Made by a program: the position numbers and the translations under genes
Part shown: one piece after another, positions 30,907-41,613 of the stretch
How positions within the stretch are numbered: the stretch's first letter is position 1
Layout of the letters: each line of letters begins with the position of its first letter
NCBI GenBank assembly: GCA_000310025.1
Contig: FN648381.1
Span: 137,637-201,351, forward strand
Source of the DNA: Ectocarpus siliculosus
Taxonomy: Eukaryota; Sar; Phaeophyceae; Ectocarpales; Ectocarpaceae
Direction of reading: 5' to 3'
DNA length: 63,715 nucleotides
Notes under the pieces: generated by a model
Databases searched by the model: none
What the model was told of the DNA's origin: nothing
The model's input: the letters and a program-made list of their open reading frames with translations, nothing else

Positions 30907-31953
30907 CTAGACAGGCTCGGCCGGCCGGCCGGTGACTGCAGACCTTGTTCCGCCACCGGTGGTGGAATCCCGAAGCTCTGGAGTCGATATCCCAGCAGAA
31001 GACGCCGCCTCGGGCTTGACGGTAGGGGAGGTGGCCACCATTGTAGTACGGCGTAGGATGTCGTAGAGTTGGCTGTTGCGGCGCTTTGTTATTTCAAGAC
31101 GGAACAAAGCATCAGCCGTAGCAGCACGTTCATGCGATGAGGAAAGCATGGGGGGGGGCGGGGGCACTGCGGAAACAACCGAAGTCACAGCTAGGGATGC
31201 CGAAGCAGAAGCTAGCATGGCAAAATCAGTCGAAACTGTAGGCTCGAAACCCGCCGTGGGAACACGTGAATCTGCAAAAAATGCGGGCAGAGGCGCATCT
31301 ATGGGCATAGAAACAGCGGTGTGTACAGCAGTCGAAGCAGCCGGCACAGGGCCCTGTGTGATGATAGTGGGGGAGGGGAAGGGAACAGACGACACTGTAC
31401 GCAGAGTCGAAACGGTACGCAGAGGCGGAGCTGTAGGAATAATAGCATCGCCAGGAGTCGAAACTGCGGGTAGAGGCGGGGCTAACGGAATGGGCAAAGG
31501 TACACGTGCAGCAGTCGAAACCGCAGAAACAGATGCACCGGTGGTGGGAACATGAAAGGCATGTGGGGGGGCAGACGGCACAGTACGCAGCGTCGAAACG
31601 GCACGCAAAAGTGGGGCTGCAGAGGCAAAAGCACTGCGAACAGTCGAAACTGTGGGTAGAAGCGGAGCTATAGGGATTGGGGCAAATACACCTGCAGCAG
31701 TCGAGACCGCAGAGACAGGCATATCAGAAGCAGTCGAAACCGCATATGTAGTCGATACTACTGAAGCTAAAGCATTGGAGGCAAACGAAATTGCCTTTGT
31801 GGACGAAACCACGGAACCAAATGCATGGGAAGCGACCGGGGTAGCCGAAGCTACAGTGGGGAGTGTACCAGAGGCAATCGAAATCACCCTTGTAGTCGAA
31901 ACTACTGGAACAGACGGATGTGATGCGACGGAATCTGCAAGTGGTGATGTCAC
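30907..31953 (-). CDS. Ser/Ala/Val-rich ORF in gypsy leader
   Basis: A 348-codon frame with irregular VSTT, AVSTAA and VPLPIPLAPPLP repeats and no recognisable domain. It continues the preceding leader ORF after a one-base shift near 32020, next to a C5T4 run, so the break may be a sequencing or slippage error. It may be a linker or mucin-like region. Confidence 0.4.
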   Translation of the reverse strand: MTSPLADSVASHPSVPVVSTTRVISIASGTLPTVASATPVASHAFGSVVSSTKAISFASNALASVVSTTYAVSTASDMPVSAVSTAAGVFAPIPIAPLLPTVSTVRSAFASAAPLLRAVSTLRTVPSAPPHAFHVPTTGASVSAVSTAARVPLPIPLAPPLPAVSTPGDAIIPTAPPLRTVSTLRTVSSVPFPSPTIITQGPVPAASTAVHTAVSMPIDAPLPAFFADSRVPTAGFEPTVSTDFAMLASASASLAVTSVVSAVPPPPPMLSSSHERAATADALFRLEITKRRNSQLYDILRRTTMVATSPTVKPEAASSAGISTPELRDSTTGGGTRSAVTGRPAEPV

Positions 31954-32588
31954 TGAAGCAGCTGCACGACGGTCACGAAGCCGTTGAGCGCGAGCCGCTG
32001 CTTGTACACGATCGCTACGAGAAGAAAAGGGGGAATCGCCGGCACTGTATAGTCAAATTGCAACGTGCTGCGAGAAGCCGAGCGACTGGACGAGCGCGGT
32101 ACTACAGGGCCAGCAACACGGTCGAAACCGATGTCGGTCCCAAGAGCAGAGTGCTCAACGGTGGATGGGGCGAGAGGAAAAATCGAGTCGACATGTGGTT
32201 CACGCGGGAATTCAGAAAGCTCATCACCAGCAGCCGTCGAGACGGACTGCTGTTGTACACCCAAAGACACAGAGGCAGAAACCGAAGTTCCAGGTGTGGG
32301 TGCTTGCGGTTTGAGGACAGCACCCACGGGGTTAGCGTCGACCGAAGCCGGCGAGGCGAACCTCTCCCGAATGCGTTGAGCGCGAAGCTCTGACAAACGA
32401 GCGGCATCGGCAACAGGGTCAGCGGCACGAGCACCGTCCGAAGACAGCAGCAGCTGTGTGGCCTGACGGCCAGCTGCCGGGGACACGAAGGTCGCTACGC
32501 GAGGCGGTGACACCGGCGAACGCGAACGTTCAGAATGCTCAGGGCTCGCCGAAGCGGAGTCCGATGAGCCGACGCTAGGTTGAGACAT
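31950..32588 (-). CDS. First leader ORF of the NADAR gypsy element
   Basis: The ATG at 32588 gives MSQPSVGSSDSASASPEHSE, a Ser/Pro/Arg-rich protein with no known domain. An ATG-less extension reaches the LTR border. The frame loses sense near 32020 and stops at 31950. As the first ATG after the primer site it is the likely translation start of the element. Confidence 0.45.
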   Translation of the reverse strand: MSQPSVGSSDSASASPEHSERSRSPVSPPRVATFVSPAAGRQATQLLLSSDGARAADPVADAARLSELRAQRIRERFASPASVDANPVGAVLKPQAPTPGTSVSASVSLGVQQQSVSTAAGDELSEFPREPHVDSIFPLAPSTVEHSALGTDIGFDRVAGPVVPRSSSRSASRSTLQFDYTVPAIPPFLLVAIVYKQRLALNGFVTVVQLLQ

Positions 32589-32704
32589 ACCGATAAGCGA
32601 GGCAAAGCTAAGCTGTGGTTGGGACGAAAGCGCAAAAAACTGCAGCAGCAGCCTAAAAGGACCAAACCGCGCCAAGACACAACCAACCCAGACAACACCG
32701 TACG

Positions 32705-32722
32705 AATAAGCCGACAACGCCA
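32705..32722 (-). other. Primer binding site of the NADAR gypsy element
   Basis: Two bases after the 5' LTR the minus strand reads TGGCGTTGTCGGCTTATT. This would pair with a tRNA ending GCCGACAACGCCA. The tRNA is not identified. Confidence 0.65.
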
Positions 32723-32724
32723 AG

Positions 32725-32992
32725 TGTAGAGGTATGCACGCGTGATGAAGTCTGGTTGACCCGTGAAGAAGAACTCACTTGTTGTTACTCTTGTAGAACA
32801 GCAGCAGCAGTAGCTGTTGCCTTGGGTATCGGTAGGAATGACACCAAGGAGCACAGGATCCTCTGCACAAGCAGGGGCTACTAGATCCTGTCCCCTGCTT
32901 TTTATCCTTCCGCGGAGAGTTACACCCTTCCGCACCTTCTAGAAGGAACCAAGCTCTTCTATGTTCCGTCTACACATCTGAATCCTATAACA
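32725..32992 (-). repeat. 5' LTR of the NADAR gypsy element
   Basis: The 268-bp repeat has a TGTA/AACA boundary. Its outer end is followed by the GTTG target duplication. Confidence 0.9.
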
Positions 32993-33932
32993 GTTGGTCG
33001 ATCCTTTTTCACCGACCAAAAAAAAAGCATACTCTGCAACGGCTGCTGTCACACATACATGGACCTTCCCACCGAAATGGTTTTTCGGTGATATCTCCTC
33101 ACAGAGTGAAGCAGCGCCTACTGTAAAGCTATCCCTCGCGAGCTGTGTGTATGGTCCGTCTTGGGTGGCGGCTGACAAAAACCACAAGGCGATGGGAGGC
33201 ACGGGAATGGAGGTGCCGAGAGTCGACAGCACGCTGAAAAAATGCCCACCGCGCCAGCAACCATTTCGTTTTGCTCTTGTGCCCCTGTCAAAACTTTGGT
33301 TTACCGGTACTCCCTCGCCACCCACGCTAGCAACAGCGATGACAAAGGTATGCGCCACGAGCTGTGTGTATGGTCCGTCTTGTGTGGTGGCTGATACAGA
33401 CCAGGAGGCTATAGGACGCTCAGAAATTGTGAGCGTGAGGGTGGTGGACAAGCGGGAAAAATGATCCGCCGCATCTTCAAGCAACTTTTTTCGCTCTATT
33501 GCCCGTGTCGCAACTTTGGTTTGCCAGTACTCCCTCGCCACCCACTCAAGCAACAGCGATGATAAAGGCATGCGCCACGAGCTGTGCGTATGGTTCGTCT
33601 TGTATGATGATTGATACAGAACAGGAGGCTATAGGACGCCCAAAAGTTGGGTTCGCAAGGTTGACAGTACACGAAAAATGACCCACCGCTGCTGCGTCCA
33701 GGCTCTGTCGGTTTGTTTGCCTCTTGTTTGCCGCACACATCGGGTTGTCCACGTGGTCCAGCCCACTGAAAAAACATTGGCTACCGCCGGTGCCACCGAC
33801 TCTGTACCCCAGCAACATGACACAACTCGTGTGACCGCCGTTAGAGTTTGCGGTGGGCCGTCGAGAGATTCAAGTTTCTAGGTACGAGTGATGTGGTTGT
33901 GACCAAAAAAAGACAACAGTTTTGGACAGCCT
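32993..33932 (+). repeat. Left arm of a 0.94-kb inverted repeat
   Basis: The arm is the near-identical reverse complement of 43893-44840. It contains two or three internal diverged copies of a 195-bp unit with CGAGCTGTGTGTATGGTCCG and GATACAGACCAGGAGGCTAT. Both strands hold partly open frames (for example TQDGPYTQLVAHTF repeats on the minus strand); neither resembles a known protein. Confidence 0.85.
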
Positions 33933-33939
33933 CCACTTG

Positions 33940-36235
33940 TTCTGAAGCTTTAGCTTCAGTTTCATATTTCAATATCCGTGGGTGGAACTTTTATTCGCAT
34001 AGCCCACCCCTTGCCCGACCCGGTCTCAAATGTTGATCTCGAGCTACAGTGCACATGTCGTGGCGCCCCAAGTATGGTTCGGTAGTCAATCGCAAACCAT
34101 GACCCCTCCCCGAGTTTCAGCAGCTTCCACTTCCCGTGGCCGACACGACTCGGCCTTGACTGTTCCTTGTCTGTTTCGCCATGGAAACGGCCGGTTGAAC
34201 AGCGAAAGAGGGTCCTGCGTGCTGAATTGCTTCAGACAAGGTTGGAGGCTATCGTGTCTGTCGCTTTGGGCTGCACGCGTCGCCGTAGTAGGCGATGCGC
34301 GTCACTTACTTTGTCGCCTGTTGTGTCGTTATGCATGAAAAGCTACAGCAGCACAACAGTTGAGACAGACAACAACAGGCCCTTCTCCAACTCCGTGGTG
34401 CAGTGGGTGGTTTTCTCTCTTGCTGCATGTGCATGGGTGGTATGCATCGTATTAGTCTAAGCGGCATATGCATGGGTGGCATACATCGAATAAGGGTGTT
34501 GATGCTTTTCGACTGCTGCGTAGTAAGTCGTAACTTGAGCGATAAGGTAGATGGCAGCACAATCTTATATTTACAACAGAAAGCGAGGAGTGGCAACCAA
34601 CCGTCTGCTGCTCTGTGCAACGGTGCACATCTATCGTGGACGGACTAGTTCGTCCGTGTAGTCATGTTTTTTGTTCTCACTTCGTCACAGAGGAAAGTCC
34701 GCTAGTATATAGTTCCAACTCGGCGACTTGTGGTTGTGGTGTTTGTTGTTGCTGAGTCCGCTTCGGATACCGCCGTTCGGTAAAGATGTCTGACAGCCTG
34801 CGGTTGACCAAAGGGACGAGAGTGAGTGAGTGTCTTCTCGAGAGTAAATGCCTGTCTTCTCTCCGCTCTCTTCTTTTAGTCTACCTGTCTGTCTCTCTCT
34901 CGCCTTTCGCCGGTGGGGTCCCAACAATATCGAACTACGTCAACTGCAGTGGTTCCGCATCTTGCTGAGTAAGATAAGAGACTACCCGTGCACCGGGCTG
35001 CTGCATGAGAGGCGATGTGCGCTACCTGTTTTATGTCAAGCAATGGACTTGGGGCCCTACCTAATGCTGGACATGCAGTGCTATGTGACATGTTCCAGCG
35101 GCCCAGAGCGAGCGACGACCACGGCGGGTTTTCTATGCTTCTTTTGCCTCCTCCCTCAAGCCTGTTGCGCCTGGCTCACGTGTCTTTGATCTTTTCTTTT
35201 TTCATGCTTTGTTTGTTGGGGTCCCCCAGCCACCCCCGCCCACCATAATTTTTTGTTGGGAGGGGTGTTTACTTGCCATGTTCATGACTGGGCCCCGGAC
35301 GTTTTACTCGCACCCCGTCCATTCCACCTTTGTCAACACACCACCACATCCTATTGTACCATGCCCAATGACACGTCCAAGGCCTGGGGAATTTTGAAGC
35401 TTTTTTTTAGCTTCAGTCTCATCGTTCGAGTTTGAACGGCTTCCGCCTCCTGTGGCCGGCAAGAGTCGGCCTTGACTGTTCCTTGCCTGTTTCACCATGG
35501 AATCGGCCGGTTGAACAGCGAAAAAGGGTCCTGCGTGCTGCGCGCCACAATTTGTTTTTTTTTGTATTTGTTCTTGAGTGACCATGGTAGTAGTACACAT
35601 GCGGCTGCTGCTGCGGTTTCTGCTGTTTATGGTCGGAATGTGCTGCAATGGTCGTACGGTTATCGTAGTCAAGTTTGACAACAGTCTACTCGTTCGTATA
35701 GCGGTAGCGGTGCGCATCTATCGCGACGGCAAGCGCATTGAGATATTAGTTCGTCCGTCGTGCTTCTAGTCTACACAGACAGATAGTGGTGTTCTTCTTT
35801 GTTGCCACTTCATACCAGAAAAGAAAGAAAGTCTCCACCAACTTACAGTTCCCAAGCTCTAGCTTGGGTCTCAGTCGATCAAAAGTCTTTTTTTTCCGTC
35901 TGTGGAGCTTTCAGTAGCATAGCGGACCCCTTGCCCGACCGGGTCGAAAAGGCCGATCTCAGCCCACGCTGCGAACCTCCGAGAACTACCAGCAGTTCTG
36001 GGTAGCTGAGACGATTTCAAGACCTCTCACAGTCGTTTGAGCAGCTATCGCTTGCTGTGGGGCGATAACCAGTTTCTCCGTCGACAAGAAGATCTGCGTT
36101 ACATCGTCACATCGGAACGACCAGATTGGTTGACTTGTCGTTGAGGGTCCTCTTTTAATAGATCTTTTTGTATAAGAGTCGTCTTCATCACCTGCAACCC
36201 TGCAACAACAAGTGCAACGGCCGTTCGTCACACAA
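33940..36235. repeat. Dispersed repeat family, plus-strand copies
   Basis: The stretch is a mosaic of blocks found elsewhere. Block a (33945-34230, with GCATAGCCCACCCCTTGCCC) recurs inverted at 62770-63040. Block b (34720-35130, with GTCTACCTSTCTSTCTCTCT and GGCTGCTGCATG) recurs at 41930-42290 and inverted at 61530-61930. Block c (35560-35800) recurs inverted three times at 62010-62830. I see no recognisable transposon protein. A short poly-pyrimidine tract precedes block b. Confidence 0.6.
35632..35769 (+). CDS. Conserved 45-codon mini-ORF in a dispersed repeat
   Basis: The peptide begins MVGMCCNGRTVIVVKFDNS and continues LLVRIAVAVRIYRDGKRIE, ending at a TAG. Three inverted relatives lie in the 61.9-62.9 kb array. 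Differences are often conservative (V/I, K/R, F/L, D/E), which hints at past coding constraint. The frame is open upstream too. The family is unknown. Confidence 0.3.
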   Translation, partial: VGMCCNGRTVIVVKFDNSLLVRIAVAVRIYRDGKRIEILVRPSCF

Positions 36236-37085
36236 TGAGTACCTTGGCACCGAGTTGGTTTTTCGGTGATATCTCCGCACAGAGCGAAGCATCAGCAACT
36301 GTAAAGCTATCCCCCGCGAGCTGGGTGCTTGGTCCGCCTTGTGTGGCGGCTGATCGAGACCACAGGGCAGTGGGAGGCACGGCAACTGAGGTGGCGAGAG
36401 TCAACAGCACCTTGAAAAACCCCACCGCGCCAACAACCAGCTTTTTTTGCTCTTTTTTGCCCATGCCGCAACTTTGGTTCATGGATGCTCCCTCGCCACA
36501 CACTGAAACAACAGCGATGACAAAGGTATCTGCCACGAGCTATGTGTATGGCCCGTCTTGTGTGGTGGTTGATACAGACCAGGAGGCTGACGGGCGGTCA
36601 GAGGTTGTGAGCGCGAGAGTGGTGGACAAGCGGGAAAAATGACCCGCCGCGTCTCCAAGCATATTTTTTGTTCTTTTTCCCCGTGTTGCAACTTTGGTTC
36701 ATCGGTGCTCCCTCGTCACACACCGAAGAAACAGCGATGACAAAGGTATCCGCCATGAGTTGTGCGTCTGATTCGTCTTGTGTGGTGATTGATACAGACC
36801 AGGACGCTATAGGTTGCCCAGAAGTTGGGTTCGCAAAAGTTGACTGTGCACCAAAAAGACCCACCGCTGCTGCGTCCAGGCTCTTTCGGCTCGTTTGCCG
36901 CTTGTTTGCCGCACACATCGGGTTGTCCACCTGGTCAGCCGGATGACAACATTACGTCTATCGCCGAGGCTACTGACTCCGTACCAGTCACGTGACACGA
37001 CTCGTGCGAATACCGTTAGAGTTTGCGGGGATCATCCGTCGAGATGTTCAAGTTTGTGGGCAAGTGTCATGTGTTGTGATAGAAA
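36236..37085 (+). repeat. Diverged third copy of the inverted-repeat family
   Basis: The block order matches 33060-33932 (CCACCGAAATGG-like start, CACACATCGGGTTGTCCAC near the end) with many substitutions. The 195-bp internal unit is visible three times. Peptides such as YGPSCVVVDTDQEA recur. Confidence 0.7.
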
Positions 37086-37270
37086 AAGGACAACAAAAAA
37101 GGACCGTCCCATCCTGTCACAAAGTTGCCCAAAAAGGGACAGGATGGGGCGATCTTTTTTCGCTGTCCCTTTTCGGGAGGTTCAAAAATGCAAAAAAAGA
37201 CCCCGTAACAAGTGGTTCCAGTTGTCCCTTTTTGATAAAAGGGACAGCCCAAAAAAGTACAGCTTAACAA
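37086..37270. repeat. Cluster of short hairpins
   Basis: CCCATCCTGTC (37107-37117) pairs with GACAGGATGGG (37137-37147). TTGTCCCTTTT pairs with AAAAGGGACAG downstream (37222-37248). The cluster resembles 43870-43915 at the end of the right arm. Confidence 0.5.
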
Positions 37271-37797
37271 GTGGCCTTACTCTATCGATACCTCACACCC
37301 ACCCCTACTCACGCCGACGCAGACACAGACAGGCAGACTCAGCTCCTTCGCCTGTGCTGTATCTGTTGTTCGTGCGTGCTGACAAATGGTACATACAGCA
37401 GCAGCATACAGCAGCAGGAGCTTCTTTTTACTTGTACAGCTTTTCCTGCAGGGATGGCTCTTGTTGTGCGGCAAGTTGCATTGTTTGTTGTTGATGCGGA
37501 CCAGAGGACGAGAGTGGTAGGCAAAAGCAGTACGTACCGTGTTAAAGGGACAGACAGAGTGCCTACCGTGTGTACAAGGGACAGACAGAGTGGAACAGAG
37601 TATAGGGGTTGTGCGCGGTGAGGAGGAACGGCTTTCGAAGGCACATGCGGTATTGGTCACAGATCTTTTCGTCGCGGATCTTTTGCCTAGCCGCGTGGCC
37701 CCCTGGACCAACTCCGCGCTCGCCCCCACATCGGTCACTCCCTCTCCCTCTCCACTCTCTCTCATCCTCCGTTAGAAGCCCGGATTCTTCACACATC
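37271..37797. other. No gene; probable upstream region of the zinc-finger gene
   Basis: Nothing is recognised except a pyrimidine-rich stretch (37738-37770, CTCCCTCTCCCTCTCC) just upstream of the ATG at 37798. It may be a core promoter or 5' leader feature. Confidence 0.35.
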
Positions 37798-37970
37798 ATG
37801 TCGTCGGAAGCGCAGCAGATCGCCGAAATGTGGGGCGACTTCGAGGAGGAAGTGGCCCAGATTCCTCGCGTCATGCCCAAGCTCACCCCCGAAGAGGCCG
37901 CTACCCAAACATGCCTTTACTGCCGCGGCACTACCTTCGAGACGCCTGGAATCAGGCAGTGGGGGACGAG
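37798..37970 (+). CDS. Zinc-finger gene, exon 1
   Basis: ATG at 37798 begins MSSEAQQIAEMWGDFEEE, an acidic helix. It ends with CLYCRGTTFETPGIRQWG at a GACGAG|GTGAGA donor in phase 2. The acceptor before 40660 supplies the missing base and the following residues CTDCQE. Together they complete a C-x2-C-x16-C-x2-C zinc finger that spans the junction. This is strong internal evidence that the two exons belong together. Family and function are not recognised. The 2.7-kb intron holds a LINE fragment and the assembly gap. Confidence 0.6.
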
Positions 37971-38279
37971 GTGAGACCTTGTACGCAGTCACGCACCCAG
38001 CGGGGCGTTCCGTTGCTGTCTGTTGGCGGCCGCCGTTGCCGTGTGCTGCTGCTGCTGCTGGTTACCATATGCGCATTTTGCGCATTTTGGCATGCCTGAC
38101 TATTATCTATTCCATGTGTTCGATGTACAGTTTCTTCAAGATGTAATACGCCCCAAGAGCCGTTGGTGATTTTTTTTTATCCCTACAAAAACCATGCGCC
38201 AGCAACGAGAATCACATGCGCACGGCCCGACGGCGTTTGTTTCCACACGCCAATAATAAGTGCATGCATGCAGGAAGCA

Positions 38280-39515
38280 GCCACAAATTAAACGCCCCCC
38301 TCTGCAACGAGGGCAGGGAGGAACCAGTAGAACATAGATGGAAGTGGGGGATCGAGGAGATTGCAGTAGTGGACCAGTACACATACCTCGGAGTAGAGAT
38401 CGCAAAAGATTGCTCGTGGAATGCACACATGTCCAAGGTAGCGGAAAAGGGCAAAGCACGAGCAGGGAAGCTGCACCCAATACTCGCAAACCGGCACCTT
38501 GATACACGCATCAAACTGACGGTTTTGAAGAGCGTAATCGTACCGCCGCTAGAGTACGCCGGAGAAGTATGGGAAGGAAATAAGAAGGTAGTGAAAGAAC
38601 TCGAGGCGGCGCAGATGAAAGCAGCGAAAATCATCCTAGGATGCTCCAAGCGTACAAGTAATGCAGCAGTCAGGGCAGAATTGGGGATCCAATCCCTACG
38701 GTCGGGAAGAGACGTAAGGAAGCTGACATGGCAATATCGCATGTGCGGGATGGGAGAGGAGAGGTTGCCGAGAATAGTATGGGAGGCGAAGTGGGCAAAC
38801 AAAAAGAGGGGTAGACAACCCACGGAATGGGTCAAGGTTGTAGAGGACGTATGGAAGGGATTGGACATCGACGAAGATGAAACGCTGGAAACGGAGGGTC
38901 TACAGGGGTTCAAGAAGAAGATATCTGTTGCTTGTGCCGACAGAGAAGAACAGAATCTAAGGAAAGAATCCAAGGATAAGGAGGGTCTAGAAGTGTACGA
39001 AATGTTGAAAGAAGGAATAGGGTTCAAGGATTACCTACATGGACCAATGGATGCAGGGACAAAGCTTAAGGTCAAGTTCAGGACCGGGGACATAGGCCTT
39101 CGCGAACGTCGACGAAGACATAGGACGGTAGACGACGAAGACGACAAGTTCAAATGCGATTGCGGCTTCGAATGCGAAGACAGTGTTCATGTAGTCGCGG
39201 AATGTCCGTGGTACGAAAAGGAGAGGGACGTGTACATGACTGAGCTGGGAAGAATACAAGGAACGTACAGGGAGATGTTTGAGGCATGGAATAGAGAGGA
39301 GAGGACGGTAGCGGTACTGGGGAGTGGAAAGTGGTTTGAAAAGGCGGGAAGTGACATCGGTAGGATAGACAAACTAGGGAAGACATTTTTGAGCCACCTT
39401 TGGCAAAGTAGGAAGGAACGATTGGCCATCGGTGATCGGTCCTGTGGGAACAATGCTCCGTCCTCTCGAGGACGCGTGGTCAATGGTCTAACCGTTAAGG
39501 CATGCAAAGCATAAG
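38280..39515 (+). pseudogene. 5'-truncated non-LTR (LINE) reverse transcriptase, C-terminal part
   Basis: A long frame contains VVDQYTYLGVEIAKDCSWN, then VLKSVIVPPLEYAGEVWEG, AAQMKAAKIILGCSKRTSN and RAELGIQSLRSGRD. This is the conserved thumb and C-terminal order of LINE reverse transcriptases. A Cys-His motif follows (CDCGFECEDSVHVVAECPWY), as found at the C-end of many LINEs. The catalytic YADD half is absent because of 5' truncation; the coding similarity begins near 38280. The frame ends at a TAA near 39513. It lies inside the zinc-finger gene's intron in the same orientation. Confidence 0.85.
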
Positions 39516-39544
39516 AGTACGCCCCCCCCCCTCTCCACTCCCCC

Positions 39545-39740
39545 CGATGTTTGCCATCGGGGTTGGGTTTTCGTCGCTTGGCAACGACGTTGTAAAACAA
39601 GCCGCCCCCCCCGGTGTTTGCCATCGGGGTTTGGGTTTTCGTCGCTTGGCAACGACGTTGTAAAACAAGCCCCCCACTCGGTGTTTGCCATCGGGATTGG
39701 GTTTTCGTCGCTTGGCAACGACGTTGTAAAAGAAGCCAAT
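39545..39740 (+). repeat. LINE 3' tail: 65-bp tandem hairpin repeats
   Basis: Three units contain GTTTGCCATCGGG and TTTTCGTCGCTTGGCAACGA, then CGTTGTAAAA. Inside each, CGTCG and CGACG can pair across an 8-base loop, and TTTT/AAAA extends the stem. A related element end at 40150-40214 runs straight into the gap. These probably form the 3' end recognised by the LINE. Confidence 0.65.
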
Positions 39741-40214
39741 TCACTTCGTGAACTCGGCAACCAGGTTACCGTTTTTTTTTTTTACCTCGTTTTTTATTTT
39801 TTTGGCGGTAACCATAATGGTGGTCGAGTAGATCATGTTGTGCGGGGTCGAGAAACCTCATTCCGCGCAACGGGGGATGATCGCACCACGTTAGTGTTAA
39901 AATGGTCAAGCTTCCTCGAGGCAGTTACACAGTGCTTACAACTGTCTCTGGAAGTGAAAGCACCAGAAAATAAATTAAGTCATACGTAGCTGTCATCCGT
40001 ACGCAAGGAAGTAAGCACAAGATGCCGAACACCCTTAGCAGGATGCAGCTTACCCTTCATGCGACTCGCCAAATACCTCACGGCGCTTCGCGCTTGGTGA
40101 TGTGAGAGCCTGGTCCGGTGAGAACCCGGCGTGCTCCGTCCCGGCTTTGTAGGGATGCGAGGTCAATGGTCAAACGACTACGGCATGCACGACTATGAGT
40201 ACACCCCCCCCCCC
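39741..40214. other. Intron remainder, ending in a second LINE 3'-end sequence
   Basis: The block GGTCAATGGTCAAACGACTA and following bases (40172-40214) parallels 39478-39530, the LINE 3' end. Otherwise nothing is recognised. Confidence 0.45.
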
Positions 40215-40535
40215 NNNNNNNNNNNNNNNNNNNNNNNNNNNNNNNNNNNNNNNNNNNNNNNNNNNNNNNNNNNNNNNNNNNNNNNNNNNNNNNNNNNNNN
40301 NNNNNNNNNNNNNNNNNNNNNNNNNNNNNNNNNNNNNNNNNNNNNNNNNNNNNNNNNNNNNNNNNNNNNNNNNNNNNNNNNNNNNNNNNNNNNNNNNNNN
40401 NNNNNNNNNNNNNNNNNNNNNNNNNNNNNNNNNNNNNNNNNNNNNNNNNNNNNNNNNNNNNNNNNNNNNNNNNNNNNNNNNNNNNNNNNNNNNNNNNNNN
40501 NNNNNNNNNNNNNNNNNNNNNNNNNNNNNNNNNNN
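40215..40535. other. Assembly gap (321 N)
   Basis: The gap follows a C-run and a LINE 3'-end sequence, so it most likely hides more of the tandem-repeat tail. Open frames crossing it are meaningless. Confidence 0.95.
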
Positions 40536-40659
40536 CAGTCACCGGTGCACCTCGTTGCCCTCCACTCATTTTTATATATATATTCTTATTAGCGTCAACC
40601 AATTTTCCTCTGGCCTTTCGCTCCCTTCCCTTCTTTCTGTTTGCTTCGGAATAATCCAG

Positions 40660-41146
40660 TTGCACTGACTGCCAAGAGTCCATCTCCCTGTCTTCGTCCA
40701 AGCCGGACGACGACGAGCGCAAGACCAAGCGCTTCTCCAAGCCCTTTACTTGCTTTTTTTGCAAGGACCTGATCGGGTACGACGCGCCGTACTTCCGTAT
40801 GCCACACCCGAAGGGTAAAATAAACCCCTACAACAAGATGGCCCGCACCGTGTACCTGCACGCGGACGGGGCCCTGTGCGTGGGAAAGGATCTGCCGAAA
40901 GGGTCCGACTTCACCTGCGCGGCTTCGGGTTGTGACTCCACGAAGAAGGAGCTGCGCGACGTCATGGGCGTCGGAAAGGCAGAGCACGTGTTCTGCCAGG
41001 ACTGCAAGTTCAAGAAGCGTGCGGCGATCCTGTTCATCGTCTCGAAAGAGCTAGAAAAGGAGCGTATTAAACGCGAGAACAAACCCACTCCGCGGAAGCG
41101 CCGCCATCGCCGACCCTGTTCATGGGGGCTGCATATTCCTTGGTAG
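40660..41146 (+). CDS. Zinc-finger gene, exon 2
   Basis: The acceptor is pyrimidine-rich sequence ending ATAATCCAG before 40660. One base completes the codon from exon 1, then CTDCQE provides the second half of the first zinc finger. Further Cys sets follow: CFFCKD, then FTCAASGCDSTKKELR and VFCQDCKFKK. A charged helix and a basic tail (PRKRRHRRP) suggest nuclear location. The frame ends at a TAG at 41144. GTAGGC at 41143 could be a donor, but the nearest acceptor (near 41218) would create a stop. Codon use is GC-rich at third positions, unlike surrounding repeats, which supports a real gene. Nucleic-acid binding is inference. Confidence 0.65.
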
Positions 41147-41613
41147 GCGTATCTTACCATATTGCGCATGGTGGGTCACGAAGAACCACTCCGTTCGTCA
41201 CTCAACTGCGTGTCAGAGGAAGATGGCACAAGTACGACTGCCTGGCGGGAGGAGCCGTAATTTCTTCAGACACCTTCGATGCCGACTGGAACAGCTCGTC
41301 GCAGTGTATGCTGGCGTACCTTAAGACTTCTTTTTGCGTCGCCACCCCACCGCTGTACACGCGACACGAGGAACAACATCATAACAGCCCTTCTGGGCGA
41401 CAACCGGGCCACCGTCATCACGCCGACGACAGCAGCCCTTCGGGCCGGAATCATCAACGCCCCTCGCAGCATTCGCCACAAAGCCCTTCAGGAAGGACTA
41501 CATCGCCCTGTGGGGACCGTTCTATCGACGATCGCAGCTCCACGGATGCCGGGGATGCCATCTTCGATTCTTTTGGCGACATGTGTATCAGTCCCTCAGG
41601 CCAAACTTTCTAG
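41147..41613 (+). other. Possible further coding sequence, unresolved
   Basis: Frames are open in two phases. One reads RGRWHKYDCLAGGAVISSD and another, nearer the end, DYIALWGPFYRRSQLHGCRG. A TGTCAG acceptor lies near 41218. It may be a frameshifted 3' part of the zinc-finger gene or an unrelated exon. Confidence 0.25.

Larger units (their letters stand above)
19752..32992 (-). mobile_element. Ty3/gypsy chromovirus-like retrotransposon with a NADAR domain
   Basis: Two 268-bp LTRs (19752-20019, 32725-32992) begin TGTA and end AACA and differ at about six positions. GTTG lies outside both ends (19748-19751, 32993-32996), and the inverted-repeat copy at 44826-44840 preserves the uninterrupted site. 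Reading on the minus strand the order is: Ser/Ala/Pro-rich leader ORFs, Gag with zinc knuckle, NADAR, aspartic protease, reverse transcriptase, RNase H, integrase, chromodomain. Frames are broken at a few sites, so this copy is probably inactive. The 13.2-kb length is large for the family, mainly because of the leader ORFs and Ser/Thr-rich spacers. Confidence 0.9.

Noticed and set aside
30240-30956. Arg/Pro-rich ORF with RLRPPPLLRRHP repeats
   Set aside because: It is the alternate-frame reading of the Ala/Ser-rich repeat; its downstream half is kept under the leader ORF annotation.
32939-33571. 210-codon ORF with repeated TQDGPYTQL peptides
   Set aside because: It lies inside the inverted-repeat arm; both strands are open and the repeats follow DNA tandem structure. 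No family match was recognised, so it is left as a repeat.
40078-40764. Long frames across the assembly gap
   Set aside because: They are open only because N bases translate as unknown residues.
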